A stretch of 64,000 nt of DNA from Allantophomopsis cytisporea (GCA_024752435.1 CP103020.1:930001-994000); one strand, 5' to 3'; counted from the stretch's first letter, positions 22,911 through 36,244 are shown. The notes: generated by a model from the sequence alone, not told the origin. Numbers and translations: made by a program.

Positions 22911-25375
22911 TTAGAAGATCGAGTTGACGATGTTGCCGCCAATGGTCGCACCGGCACCGAAAATGGCAGCGTTACCAAGCTTCTTGCCGAACTTCTTGCC
23001 CATCTCGCCACCCTTGCTCTCCTTGTTTTCGCCAGCTGGTGCGTTGGCAACAGCCATTGGAGGAACTGGAGAGTTATATGGGTTGGCTTGCTGTGGAGGA
23101 GCATATGATGGACCAGCGTATGGCTGTGGCTGGCCGTATTGTGGTTGACCGTAAGGTTGTGCCTGGTAGCCCTGCTTCTCATTCTTTCGGACATAGTTGA
23201 AGGGGAACAAGCCTTCTGCACCGGTGCGCTTGTTGCGGCCCTTGCACCACTCGGCATTGCAGTATTCGTAGATGGAGATCAAGTCGCCAGCTTTAAAATC
23301 GCAGTCGCCAGCGTCGCCCTTGTAGTCGTACAGAGCAGTGGCCTCATCGATTTCACGTTCCTTTGCTGGATCGGTGCCGCGACGAGCTGGGAGAGCTGGC
23401 TGTGGAGCTGCCTGCGCATACGATGGAGGAGCAACGGCGGGGGTTGGCATGGCCTGTGGCTCGTTGCGCTGGGCTGGTGCACCGTTAAGTGGCTGCTCAG
23501 CTGGCAGCTTCAACATCACATCACCATACTCTGCATCGGTGATGGCATCGCGAGCGAGGAGAGACTCAAGCTCCTGTCAAGAGGTTAGTCAGAGACTAGA
23601 TGGTGGAAAGAGAGGGGTGCACTTACATTCTTGATGATGCGGAGGGAGGTGTTGTTAGCGATGATCGTCTTGCGATCCTGGTGGCCGTAGGACATGATGA
23701 ATTGATAAAATTCCTCGAGTTCCAAAGCGGAGAAGATGTCGGCTTGACAGGCCTTTGGGTGTTCGAGAGTTCTTGGGACAATAATCTCACCAATGACAGT
23801 GAGAAGGCTCTGAAGCTTCTTCTTTGATATGAAGTTGCTGGATGAGTTGTTGTCGTGAGGCTGAGACTCAGACTTGCCAGCTACCACAGTTTCAGCTTGA
23901 GCGACCGCGAGATCTCGGTTAGCCTGTGCAATACGGAAGGCCGGGTGGTCTTTCAAGTGACTGTTGTCTACAAGAAGATCGTCAAAGGTGTCAATGAGGT
24001 TAGAAATGCGACCAAGGCGGGTCTCAGTGGATGTGTTAAGCTCGAGCTCATGAGCGATTGTTCCAACTTGAACCTCTCTGTTTCCATAAGCCCAAACAGA
24101 CTCCTCTGCCTTTCCCTTACGGTCGTGCCAGATGATTGGTCCGGTAGGGCGCTCGATATTGGCGGGCTGGCGGTTTGGGTGTGGGTTGTGGCGAGGCATG
24201 CCCAGTGGTGGTGGCAGTGCTGCATGATCATTCTTGGCCTGAGGCTCACCACAGCTTTCAGGCTCAATGACCTGGATCTGTACTGGTCGTGGCTTTGACA
24301 TGGTTGGCACGGCCGGAGGCTTCTCCTTCTGGGCAAGTGCTGCTGGAACTGAGGATTGAGATGGACCAGCAAAGGCGGCCTCATCGACTCCAGAAGCCGA
24401 AGCGATGATAGTCTCAGTATCAGCATCGGCAATAGCCTCAGCAATAGCATCAGTAATAACATCAGCATCAGCATCGACATCGGCATTGGCATTAATAGCA
24501 TCATCAACACCAGCATCGTGAGTATCTGTAAAACCAATCAAACCAGTAAAACCCTCAGCATCCTCTGGGTGCTTCACGAGCCACTCTGCCTTTTCTTCCT
24601 CCGTCTTTGGTCTACCGACGGGCATGTCAAGGTCTCCATACTCCGCCAACAATTCAAACTCTGCAGCCCATCTTGCCTCTCGCTCTGCGGCAGCATCCTT
24701 TGCAGCAGCTTGTGAGTTCCTGGCGTGGCTAGTGGCCTGGGCCATTCTGGCATAGGAGCTCATTTGCTGCTGCTTTGGCTGCTTGCCGGCACTCTCACCC
24801 TGCTGCTTCTTCTGCTGCTGCTTCTTCTTTCGGGAGAACATGATTGGCTCGCTTTCGGTGTTGTGACGAGACTTGGCCGGGAGCGACTGAAGGATTTCCG
24901 ATGGTTGTGTGGAGCTATGTGGGAATGGCTTTGCCAGCTTTTCGCGTGCAGATCCAATGATTTTGGTGGTTTGACTTGGAGCTGGAGCGGCAGCAGCGAA
25001 AGACGTGGTAAGCGAGGATTGTTGACCAGGGCTGGCTTTAGTGGCTTGAGCAGCTGTGGTGATTGGTGGAATTGGTAGGGGATGCGAGATAAGCGTACCA
25101 TGACCATGACCCTGACCCTGACCCTGACCCTTAGCTTGGACCTTGTTCTCAGCCTCAGGCGCCACAGCCGTGTGTGCTTGTGTGGCTGGTGCTTGAGAAA
25201 CGGCCTGAGAGCTTGACGAACTGCGCGATGGGATCAACGACTTAAAGCCCGCAGTGGCCGCCGCTACTGTATTGCTACGACGTGGTGGAATTGGTAAACT
25301 CTGTCCGTGCTGTTGGTTGTCATCGTCCTGATCTGCAGTGGCACGTCGGCGCCGATGCGTCAGGCTGCGGAACAT
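22911..25375 (-). CDS. SH3-domain protein, Lsb1/Pin3-like with long N-terminal extension
   Basis: Two exons, 25375-23627 and 23573-22911, encode 803 residues. The C-terminal part resembles yeast Lsb1/Pin3, an actin-patch protein that binds Las17/WASP. A leader helix TSLRIIKNELESLLARDAI spans the splice junction. An SH3 domain follows at about 661-714 with ALYDY, the CNAEWCKGR Trp and the GLFPFNYV signature, then a Pro/Gln/Tyr-rich tail. Before it lie about 550 residues of unusual sequence: basic Ser-rich, then KKKQQQKKQQ, an Ala/Asp repeat (nt about 24400-24520), a TGPIIWHDRKGKAEESVWAYGN block and a helical segment. The internal ATG at 23695 (MSYGHQDRK) looks like the usual start of a short Lsb1 protein. 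Either the gene is a fusion or the short form starts internally. The long frame is open without a stop. Confidence 0.75.
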
Positions 25376-25478
25376 CTGTATCAAGAGACAACATTGGTTA
25401 GCAACGATGATGACAATACGGCTAACCATTGGTGACGCGCAGCGAATTCTTCATATGTGAAGTCATCACCATACTTAC
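25376..25478 (-). other. probable 5' UTR intron abutting the SH3-gene start codon
   Basis: Reading on the minus strand, a perfect GTAAGT donor at 25478 is followed by a GCTAAC branch site and an ATACAG acceptor that ends directly at the ATG at 25375. The 103-nt length fits the other introns here. Confidence 0.55.
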
Positions 25479-26052
25479 TTCTTATGTCTTTCTTTTTATA
25501 CTGTAGAGGAAATTGAAGAAAGAGAAAGAAGATTGTATATAGATTGTGGTCGATTTCGAATGTCAAGGGCTGTTCGAAGTCAACTCGGGGTTGAAGGTGG
25601 AAGGTGGAAGGTAGATGAGGAGAAGAGGATGAGGTGAAAATGAAAGTAAGCACCAGAAAGTTCGGAAGCAGAAATAATGAGCTTCGGAAGCAGAATCGAG
25701 ACTATGCGAGACTAAGGGCGCAACCTCGTCGGCGCCCACGACGATGAGCCTCATCCCCGGGTCGTCCGCGAGGTACCTGCCTTATACTTTCCAATCAGGC
25801 AAGCGCTCCCCTCCAATCGTCCGCCAGGCTCACGATCCGGAACCTTCAACTGTTCTGGAGAGATCTTACAGTTTCGGGACAACGCGTGCTCTTGATTCGA
25901 AGGAGGGTAGGGCATTTCTAGCACTTGAAAGTATTCACGAGTCATTTCTCTTGCAAAGAGGCCCATGAATTGAATGAGAGATTGCCTTTCATTGTCTACT
26001 ATAAACTACTTGAACATTGACATTGTGCTGATTCTACCAAAAAATATATCAT
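25479..26052. other. intergenic region between the SH3 and GH3 genes
   Basis: This contains the promoter of the SH3 gene on its left and the 3' flank of the GH3 gene on its right. Short frames on both strands near 25750-25968 overlap each other and show no family features. Confidence 0.4.
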
Positions 26053-29000
26053 CTAGTATTCTGCAAGTAAACGTAGATCTCTTGAACTGGCTCCAACCCA
26101 GATCCTGAAAGTGCTGTGCATCGGCATTCTCCAATTCTGAGCAATGACATCCCAAAAGCTCAAGTCACGCCGAGTGAGTTGCATCTGGACAACCTTGGTC
26201 TCCCCAACCTCCAGATGAATCTTCTCAAAACCCCTCAGCACTTTGATAGGAAAATCGATGGACGTTTGACCACCTTCGTTTGTGATGCCATCTATGGTCT
26301 GGGAGTCCGGGTATTGAAGATACAGTTGTACAACTTCTTTGCCAGATGTTTTGCCACTGTTCGTGATTTCAACTGTAACGGTAACGTGGATGTCCCAGAG
26401 ACTTGGGTTTCCACCTTCGCCACCGCCTGCGGCAGAGAGTGGTTGTTTGATATCGTAACCATCAGGATACGGATAGACACCGGTTTTGACATCACTGACT
26501 TTCTCGATATATGGATAGATGAATTTCTTCAGCTTTCTGAAGTTCTTGGGATAGAGCGCCGTCTTGGGGTCCGGGATCTTTTCATCATATGTTGGTGGAG
26601 ACTTGCCATCTGGTCGAGGAGATGGGAAAGCTGCTTTCGGCTTGACAGCCGATACAGTAAGGTTAGCGTAGTCAAACGTCGTATATGAAAGCCCAAACCC
26701 AAATTCGTAACGTGGCTGCAGGTTATGTTTGTCAAAGTGTCTGTAGTCAATGTACAGTCCTTCTGAGAAGTTCTGTTGAGGAACAACATTTTTTGGATAG
26801 AAGAGAATTTGTCCACCTTCGCCATAATCTGCCAAACTTTTGCCTATAGTGTATGGAAGTTTTCCACTTGGATTGACGTCTCCAAAGAGAACATCTACAA
26901 TCGCTAAACCGCTTTCTTGACCCGGTAAATTTGCCATGATGACAGCTTTGATACCAGGGAGATCGACCCATTTCTCAACGACCACAGGACCAACAGAGTG
27001 TATTACCACAATTGTCGAACCTTTACCGCCGCCGCATCCAGATGCGACTTGAGCAACTAGGGCTTCGCCACCCTTCTGCAAGAACAGGTCATTTCGATCT
27101 CCAGAAATGCCACCAGAGGCAATATATCCCTCACCCGAATCTGCGTTCGCAAATACAATGCAAATATCTTGATCTTGAAGGATAGCAGGTGCTTTTTTGA
27201 AGGGTGGAGAGTTGGTAGGAAAGGAAGTGAGATAGGCTTTGTCTTCATTGAACCCATGCTGTTTGAGCGCGGCTAGAGGAGTAATCAAATGTGGAAACTA
27301 AGCGCGTCAGTAAGTATGAATCCAAGGTACTTAGCTATTCTGGGTGGAAGATCGGAAAGCGCCAAACTTACTTCTACAGCTCCACTCCCCCAGCCTGATC
27401 CCAAGGTCCCCTGATTGCATCCTCGGTCAGGACAAGCATTTGGACCATCCCCTTCACTAGCATCCTCTCCAAATACACCTACCATGTACTTCATCTCATG
27501 TTCAAGGCCATCGTTCCAACCATCACGACTCAGGGGCAGGATGTTGTCATCGTTTTTCACAAGTACAGTTCCTTCAGCGGCTACATTCCTTGCAATATTT
27601 GCATGAGCGTCTTTGCCTTCTCCTTGTACATTGATAAACTTGTTGACTTCTTTGACATCCTGATCATCTGGACTTCCATGGTTAATGACCCCCATTTTTT
27701 CGTTTGTCCAAGAAGAGAAATTAGGGCCATCTCCAGCAAATTTGCTCTTATCATCTTGTCCAAGCTGGTACCAAGCGGCCACGATTCGGGTAACCATGTC
27801 GTTCAGTCTTGAGACTGGCACTGAACTGTTGAGTACGGCTTTCGTGAGTTGAGTGCCCCACAACGAATCTCCATTCATCCATCTCAAGCCATCTCCTGGC
27901 ATACTCATATCTAATCCTGCCAATGCACTTCCAACACCACTGCGTTGTGCTAACCAATCACTCTGGACAAAGCCTTGGAAGCCCATCTCATCTTTCAAGA
28001 TGCCGTTGAGAATTTTAGCATTTCCACAGGCATAGGAATTATTGACCATCTGATAACTGCACATCACACTTGCAACACCTGCCTTTACGGCATCTGCAAA
28101 GGGCCATGCATAGATTTCATGAAGCGCTCTGTCATCGATGTTGGAACTCATAGCGTTGGGGAGACCCCATTCAAAGCTCTGGCGGAAATGCTCCTGTTCG
28201 TTGCCCAAGAAATGCTTGATAGTCGCCATTACGCCCTCCGACTGGATTCCCTTGACTGTTTCCGAGGCAGCGATTCCTTGTAGGTATGGATCAGCACCAA
28301 ATCCTTCCCAGTTTCTTCCCCCAGCTGGCATTCTCCCAATGGGTCCTACGCAAGGGCCCAATAGTACGTTGATTCCTTTAAGACGAGCCTCCAGAGCATG
28401 GGCCTTCCCTCTCTGATACATCAGTTCCTTGTTCCATGTCGCGCCTACGGTGATGCCAGCTGGAAATGCTGTCGAATTATCCGCAAAGCGTAAACCCAAG
28501 GGTCCATCTTGTAGAGCCAATGCAGGAAATCCGACATTCGTGGCCGGAGCAGTGTTACCCACAGCCAAACCCATCATCCAACCAGTGCCCGTGGTGATAT
28601 TGACCTTCTCTGGGAGCGTCATCTTAGCCACCAACTTCGAGGCCTTCTCATAGCTCTCGGTCCATGACGATATAGTTCCGCCTAAAGGAGATGGGTACCA
28701 TGGTGGCGATTGACCATTCCAAGGGCTTGCCTTATACATCCAAAACCCACCAGCCGCCAATATCGACCAGAATACAATGCACACACCCAGAGTTATCAAC
28801 AAGCATTTTGATCTCCGTGCTAGTTGGAGACGCATACCTGCTAAATATGCACTCTTCTCGTAAGCTGTCGCTGTACGCCCTGGGGCACGACCTGCTTGTT
28901 CATTCCGGTTATTGGTGTCGAGGAACTCGGTAGCATCTAAATCGGAATCGGAAGATGAGCGATAGGCATCGTCAAGGGATTTTCGTAACGGAATCGAACT

Positions 29001-29066
29001 ATCGCGTTGCTCTTTGCTGAGTAGACCGGTACGGCTCTCTTGAGCTTCTTCGTTTCGACGAGCCAT
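26053..29066 (-). CDS. bglE: membrane-anchored beta-glucosidase, glycoside hydrolase family 3
   Basis: This type II membrane beta-glucosidase resembles the bglE group of Aspergillus. Two exons, 29066-27372 and 27297-26053, give 979 residues; the intron has a GTAAGT donor and a CTTAG acceptor. A cytosolic acidic Ser/Asp-rich tail is followed by a transmembrane helix at about 87-112 (LLITLGVCIVFWSILAAGGFW). The extracellular GH3 N-domain carries GRNWEGFGADPYL and TIKHFLGNEQEHFR. The catalytic nucleophile Asp, near residue 370, is in GFVQSDWLAQ. The second domain contains VLVKNDDNILPL and GISGDRNDL. A C-terminal fibronectin-III-like domain follows (SGKEVVQLYLQYP). It releases glucose from cello-oligosaccharides or wall glucans at the cell surface. 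The start is the first ATG; a longer frame begins only at a non-ATG codon. Confidence 0.93.
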
Positions 29067-30306
29067 GATGATCAAGCACGATAAAAGTGTATCAATAACA
29101 TCTCAGGTACCGAATGTCGGTGGTGTTGGGCTGCCAACATGCAATAACGATCGCAACGTTCTCAATGGCTGAGATGAGTTCGAAGATTGGTTAGCCTTTG
29201 ATATCTAGGAGTCAACCAGGAATGATATCTACAAACGCTCTTGGTAAGGTCTCAGCTCTACACCGTTTGATTTAGGGGTCTTCGAGTGTGGCATGTATGC
29301 AGCACCCTAGACAGCTCGCTACGTATGTACACCGACAATGACGTACAGTGCTACTGCGGAACCACAGAGTTTATCATCCGCTCCTTTAATGATGAACTGT
29401 TCAACTATATTATATGAAGGTATTTTTCCACAATAACAAATTCTGGAAAGTCTTAGAGTTTTGTTTTCAATGTGGTTTTCGACTATTGTGTTCTTTTACT
29501 ATCGAAATACGTATATGAAAGTGTTCTGAAGACAATCTGTGCGTAAGGATATTGTAACGACCAATAACTCTTGATACCACACGATGCTCGACCGAAAAAC
29601 TATAGTATAAATCAGAGTATAGGTAGATGTTTCTGATAGAGCTGCCATCGATATTCCACTCTTCCGAGGGCAGGGAAATCAAAACTGTGATGGTGGAGAA
29701 TAACACTTCATTAATACTGAAGGAATTTCAACAAGCAGTAGTCCAAAATCAAAATCATCGGAACTAAATCAAGCACAATTCACTCAGTCTTTTTCAAAGT
29801 AGAACGGTAAAAGAAGGAGTCAGAAATTCAATGTTCTGGACTTTTCATACGTTGATCGAATAGGGTTGTTTCATAACAAGTGGTCTGTATGGCCTCAAGT
29901 CTATCAACATGACGCCGGCTTTGCTCAGACTAGTCCTTTGGAACCTCATAGTCGTTAATACGTGTACTTACCTGGATCTTCCGCGATAAAAGTCTCTAGC
30001 ATAGGTACTTGCAGCTGAATACGTATGCTTTACAGCCGTTTTCTCGTGTCACCAGCATGGTGGAATACAAATATAACTGGAGCTACTCAAAGGCGTAGAT
30101 TTTCAGAGCTGTACAGTGATTGAGAGACGTACATAGTCATAGGGTATCGCAAATCTTTTGGCAGTCCGTTGTGAAATATACAGGCGAGTGTTTGTGATCT
30201 ATTGTTCTATACAGTAATCAATACATTTGTTTTGGCATCGAATATCTTCGTGTTATGACACAGAACTGTTCTCGTGTCATCAGTCCGTGGAGTCAAGTGC
30301 AGTCGG

Positions 30307-30340
30307 GGATATACATATCATGTCACACCATGATATATCC
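30307..30340. repeat. bulged inverted repeat
   Basis: GGATATA (30307-30313) plus TCATG (30318-30322) pair with CATGATATATCC (30329-30340) to give 12 base pairs with one 4-nt bulge and a 6-nt loop. A related GATATCATGG follows at 30350-30359. Confidence 0.55.
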
Positions 30341-31795
30341 TCAAATTGGGATATCATGGTAAAAAGTTAAGTTGGGCTGGCTCTAGTAAGTCGTTTCCTT
30401 TGTAGTTTTGTACATTTCAGCAATCTTAATGCTCGGTTTGTGACACATTCTAGATGATTTATGCTATAACACTTGAGATGTATACGTCTAGACTAGAAAT
30501 GGATATATTGATAACCTCGTTGCTTCTGTTCTATTCAAGTGTCTAATTGATCGGGATTTAGACACTCACTCTAGGCTTTAGTAATATGTGGAGAGGCTTA
30601 TTGTCACTTGCATTGTCTGGGGTTACCAGTCTTCTCTTTTTGAGGATAAATACTTATCCAAACATAGAGTCTCATGTCAATCCAGCAGCTAGGTACTCTC
30701 CACTCAAAAAAAATCAAAAAGATAACCCCCCTTACTATTCTTACTTAACTTAGGCAGAATCTCCACATTCGTTCTATGTTCCGCATATACCACGAGGTTC
30801 AAGTGAACCCTATCCGGTGATCTTGTGGGTACATTTTTCCGATTGCATCTCTGCAAGCTTCCGTTTTGAACAGCGGACCTAGTCAACAGTTGATTTAGAA
30901 CGGATCGGCGTATTATGAGGGTCATGTAGTCTTGAAATATCCTGGGTCGGTTGTCCGAACTTTATTGAAAGCAATGGAGGGATACACAGCACATATAACT
31001 TCGGTTGTCTGACGAGGTTATACGCAATAATTATCAACTGCATCATGTGGTACACAATAGAGCTCTTGAGAATCAGACAATGGGTCATCGTTCGGTTTGC
31101 TACAGCAGCAATGCTTGGTATTCTGATTGCAATTCGGCAGGTGATGTACGCCTTATTATAAGAGGCTGCGAACTGCAAATATACTTCAAACGTAGACCGT
31201 CAAATATTATAGTCGCAAGATAGCTAGTCACGTATGCATTTCCATCGTTTCCCAACACATATCGAAGACTCTTTGTATGTGCCTCTTATTCAATCATGAT
31301 ACATAGCAAAAGGAGCATTATTTGGGCTGGCGACAAGCTCAAATTTGCCACAAACAGCTTGTATCACATCGGGGCTATTATTATCAAATTATGCCGCAGA
31401 TTCTACTCCAGTACTGCTAAAGTATCTGTAATCGATGGCCCTCGCCAATAAAAGGTAATATGGATGGACCCTACAGGCAAGTTTCCATTTTTGCACATGA
31501 AAGCATTCGTATTTATGCATGTTACATGGGTGATATCGTTGGGGACGGCATGCAGACAAGGAAGCGATACAGGCAACGCGGAAAATAAGATAGGCATAAG
31601 AAAGCACGCCCAGAAAAATGGGTGGCAGTAAAAAGGAAACAAGTACCAATAGTTTCTTCTGTCCATTCGCGGAGGCGTAAAGAACCACGGAAAATAATAG
31701 AGATTTTGAAAGATGTCATTGATTGGGTGGTGAGGTGTGAGAAGGGACCAACGACGAAGAGGCGACGGCAAAGGTCAAGATAGCTTCCCGCCCTG

Positions 31796-31807
31796 CCCCC
31801 CCCCCCC
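31796..31807. repeat. homopolymer run of 12 C
   Basis: Twelve consecutive cytosines on the plus strand lie in the gene-poor region and would be a hotspot for slippage or sequencing error. Confidence 0.8.
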
Positions 31808-33245
31808 GAGACACAGTCAGGTCGCCAGGAACAGGCGCAACATAAGCCATCGATAGAGCGGCTACATTGTGAAGTAAGTTTTCAGTTGAACCCAAGAGTT
31901 GAAACCAAGAGTTGAACCGAACTGTAAGTCTGTAGCTGATGCAGTAGGTGTGATGGTGACAAACAAGGACTAGCATTTCGACAAGTACTGTGCCGACTTT
32001 ACGAGAATACGATAGTCAGACAGCATTGGTGAGAATGATCCTCGCTGGCGCTCCACGTCAGCATTGACCCTCGAGCTTCCAAGCTTATTTAGACACGCCG
32101 CCGTAATACTGAAGTGCCTAGTTCAATAGCAAGGCATGCATAGATATGGAGAGATGGAGTGGAGGAGTGCCAAGAGGTTGTTGTTCGAGCGATGAGGCAG
32201 TTAATACGACATACTAAGTAGACTTTGATATTAGGTAGTATAACGAGAGGACCAAGGTCATCACTTCGACCACATATAGTACGTACTTGCAAACATCATA
32301 ACACCTTGGCATGGAATTAAGTTACTAAGTACAGTACAATAACGCACTTTTGGACCAGCACATATGTCGCGAAGGTGGACTAAGAAGGATAAGAGGTGCA
32401 GTCTTGGGTGATATACGTATAGAGGTTAGAATAGAAGAGGAAATGCGAATGATGAAACAGAAGTTATCCAACGCCATTGAAGTTTAGTCGTCAAGATGAG
32501 GAAAGTCAGTTTTGTTGGAACAACGGTGTTCAGGTAGAGCCAAGGCGGCAGGCACCACGGCACATTTTCCAAATGCTAATGTGGACGAGCTATTGATTTT
32601 TACTACGGGTTGGACCTTGCCGGTAAATCAACCCCATCAGGTAAGGTAATTCAATACATATACATAATGTACATCCTGGTCATTACGCTCATCGGCAGAT
32701 GCTTTCTCTTGACTCAGGGTCTTGTCTTTATCATCTACCGCCATCTTTTCTAATCAATAACATGCTAAGCACGCAACACACGATGTCATCCGATGTTGCG
32801 TTGCCCGATCATACCTTACTACGAAATCTGCCCTGTTGCGCTGGTGTGCGCGGGTGGACTATGTATGCGAGATGGGCCAATGCGATGGGCCAGAGCGACG
32901 TTGTTCAGCTGGATGTTGTCGAGCCACATCTATTCTTATTTCAATAACGTTGCAATAAGCCCAATATTTTGTTCAGCCTCATCGACGTCAAACAATAAAA
33001 GTAAAAGAGATGAAAAAGGACCCTCTAATCAATACATGTGTTTTGCACGAAATTGATGCGTGGCTCCCACGGAAACCCGGGGTTAGGGGTAGCAATCGTG
33101 CCAGTCCCTCGTGTTCTTTCCGCGGTCTTTCCCAGAACCATGGGCGAGAGAATGAGTTCCACGTGTACAGCGGACGCAAATGGACTCAGTCAGGAGAAAG
33201 AGAGCTTTCGATGGATACAAGAGAACGAGTGCGCACACTGGTGTT

Positions 33246-33453
33246 CTAGGTTGCTTCTACTGCTTCAATAGAGCCAGGTTTGAACGTCTCTGGGAGAGCC
33301 GGCGTATACAAGTCAAGTGGTTCTTTGGAATTGGAATTGTCATTCACAACGATACCAACTGGAGATGCCGAGGCATCGGGAATGGACAGTCGCCGTTCCC
33401 GCACTGTGGTGTCTGGTAAGGAGTCAAAGAGTGTACTTTGGAGGGTCCCTAGT
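33246..33453 (-). CDS. possible orphan terminal exon
   Basis: On the minus strand a polypyrimidine stretch ending TTTTACAG at 33454 is followed by a 69-codon open frame with protein-like composition: TLFDSLPDTTVRERRLSIPD, then SPVGIVVNDNSNSKEPLDLY, ending TAG at 33246. I recognise no family and could not find a convincing upstream exon. It could be a last exon, a relic, or chance. Confidence 0.2.
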
Positions 33454-35126
33454 CTGTAAAATAGAAACAGAAAGGGTATAGAATTGAAATTCTCAGAAAA
33501 GAGATGGGGCTCTGGAGCCAACAGTTGGCGCTTCCACGTTAACTATCGATCCCCGGCGGCTTTTGTCTTTGTAGCGTCAAATGGCAGTACTGTAAGTATT
33601 TGGTGAAGACAAAGCCTTGTCCTTCCAAGCGATCTGATGACGTTGCCAACGGCTGGCGCATCAGTAAAACATGTGTTATGGCTTATTGGGTGAGAGGATG
33701 GTGGTGATTAGTATTTCATCGAAAAAGCCTCTTTTCTTTTCTCCCGCACAAGTCTGTGATGTTCTTCAGGGCATTTGCAGCGTCAACAGTACTAAAAGAG
33801 AGCTTGACCACCAGACAAGTATTGTCCGTCGGTATTAGCAAGGTGATAGTTGGTATTCTAAGTTATGCGGCGAACTGGCGCTGGCTGATCCGATGCTGAT
33901 CCGACGCTGGCTAGGGGAATTATGGCGCTGTGGGATACGTACATTACTAAGGTACCTGGGTATCTAAGGTATCTAATTCCCAACTAAGGTACGGTTCCTA
34001 CCGTTCGACGGCTTGGCTTGGCTCGGCTTGGGCGGGCTCGGCCTGAATCTGAAAGGGTAAGAGTTTTAGAGAATAAAGAGTTAAGATGAAGGACCAAAGG
34101 TTAAAGATTAAATAGTTCGTAGCGGGGATGGTATAGATGACACAAGTGAGTACCATGTACACCGGATACTTAGGGAATATAGCAAAATCATCGTTTAGGG
34201 CGTCGAGTAGGAAGAGGAAGAGGAAGAGGACGGATTGATTCGACTCATAGGAACAACAGTACCTAGATACTGATTGGTACATCCATTGCATGTCCGTCTC
34301 TGTCTCCGTCTTTGTCTCCATTGCTACATATCTCTGTACAACGCCATAGCTCAAGCTAAAGTACCTATGAATTCATTGATTGAGATGTTTCTTCTTTTTG
34401 AGGGTCTTTCGTACGATAAATATACATCGGCGTGGCTGAATTATTAACGATCTACTTGAGCGTACACGTACTGACCCAATTGCAAATTTCCGAATCCAAC
34501 ACCTCAAATCCCAAAAATACCTTCCTCCCTTATTTACTACCTATGGAGGTAAGGCGAGTAGATGTTAGTTAACCTTGTATTTACCGTCCCACAGTAAAGG
34601 ATTGTTATGACTTCAATTCCTCTAGAATATCTACTACTAAGGAAAATTGTTCCAAAGCTGTTACCTTACTCGACAAGCTTACCCGGCAAGGTGGTCGAAT
34701 AACGGTGGCCGGGTATACTAGGTGTCAACTGACTCAGCAAAGTAGCCAGTTCATTGACATGCCCACACATCATTGGCAATAGTCAACAAACATTCTCGGC
34801 GCCGCCTTTACACAGCTGTGCCCGTATCACGAACTTATACGAAAGGCTATCTATCTCACCGCCAATACTTAACCGGTTAGGTCATCAAGCGGAGTTCAAG
34901 CTACCTTGTCCAAAATCGGAATCGTCACATCCTTGTTCAATTTGGTTAGTATCTGGCTCTGTCTTTGTCTGCAAGCTTCGTACAAGTACATGCGTACCTT
35001 ATCCATGCGAAGAGCTCGCATGGGAACTAACGAATCGCACGCGCAGACCTCCATGCATCTCGTTGTAGGTAACAGACGACAAAGTAGAGTCAGTCAGAGA
35101 CGTAAGGTGAAGCGTCCAACTCCACC

Positions 35127-35170
35127 AAGAAGAAGAAGAAAAAGAAGAAAAAGAAGAAAAAGAAGAAAAA
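35127..35170. repeat. GAA-rich purine tract
   Basis: This is an all-purine plus-strand tract built from AAGAAG and AAAAAG units, a simple-sequence repeat in intergenic DNA. Confidence 0.7.
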
Positions 35171-36244
35171 GCCAGACAGAAAGTACCTAGTCTGGCACAC
35201 ACTATCACCACTTAGCCAAATTTACCCGACTTATGGGAGTACTCCATTCTTATATTCCGTACTTAGCAAGAGTTGAGAGGATGAGAAAGAATTGATATGG
35301 CTCTAATTCTGGAATCATAGTGCCTCACTCATACATGCAATACTAACCAGAGAGACAAGCATACCCATGTACGGTGCACTTCCTGCCTATCGAGACCCCC
35401 CAATTAACCAGACATCCTTTACTCACCCTTGCTGCATCTGCCGAGAAGTATCACTCTAATTTATTTTATGTCTTCTCTTCCTTTCCTTTTCCATGTATCC
35501 ATTCGGTGCATTATTGGATGGCGCCGCACATCAAATCAAGCTATCCTCCTCCGCGTCGAGGTAAACATCCAACCTTACTTGACTCAAGGTTAATATCCGA
35601 TTTACCATGAATACTACCATAAAATGTCACCGTGTTAGACCATGAGTTAATCTATTTCCAACTTACTGTGGTGCCCTCATAGATATGGGAATGAAACGTC
35701 TACCAACCGCACCGCCTCCGACCAGCTTAAGTCTTTGAATTCTCTTGACCTCAACGTGCAGCCACTATCACAAACGAAACAGATTTCTCATCAGCCCGCT
35801 CACCTCATCGGTTAACTCTTGTGGCAAGCAATAAGACCATTGATCCATAGTTGGATCTCAAACCTTGTCCAGCTCAAGACTTCCTGGCTACACATCCACT
35901 TGAAGCTTAGACACTGGTTTCCTCCGAGCTGACCTTAAGTCCATGACCATCTGGACTCATCCCACATGTTAGATCAGGCTGGTCTTGCTTTTGTGCACTA
36001 AGGACAGACTATTCTTATCAACATCTTGTGTGCTTTCTTGCTTTTGTTGCATGTGTCTCCATGGGTATATATGATACTGTTGTCACCCTTCCTCATTCGA
36101 CTATCACCATCCTCAGTCAGCATCACAATCGTTCTCTATTTTCCCCTACTTATAATATCTCCAACTTAAACACTGCAAGTTTTGGTCTTACACAATCATT
36201 CATATACAATCTCAAGGGCCATTGCGTCCAACACAGCTACCAAC

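Larger units (their letters stand above)
29067..36244. other. 7.2-kb gene-poor region
   Basis: There is no complete gene that I can support. The region includes a bulged hairpin at 30307-30340, a run of 12 C at 31796-31807, one candidate terminal exon at 33246-33453 (minus), a GAA-rich purine tract at 35127-35170, and the promoter of the GH16 gene, with a TATAATAT stretch near 36150. Other open frames are short and lack family features. Confidence 0.45.

Noticed and set aside
24400..24520. short regular repeats suggesting a CRISPR-like or minisatellite array
   Set aside because: They are imperfect GCATCAG-type codon repeats that encode an Ala/Asp-rich stretch in the SH3 protein; the organism is a fungus.
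29067..36244. gene desert considered as a degraded transposon
   Set aside because: I found no transposase or reverse-transcriptase remnant, no long terminal or inverted repeats, and no obvious block of RIP-like extreme AT content.
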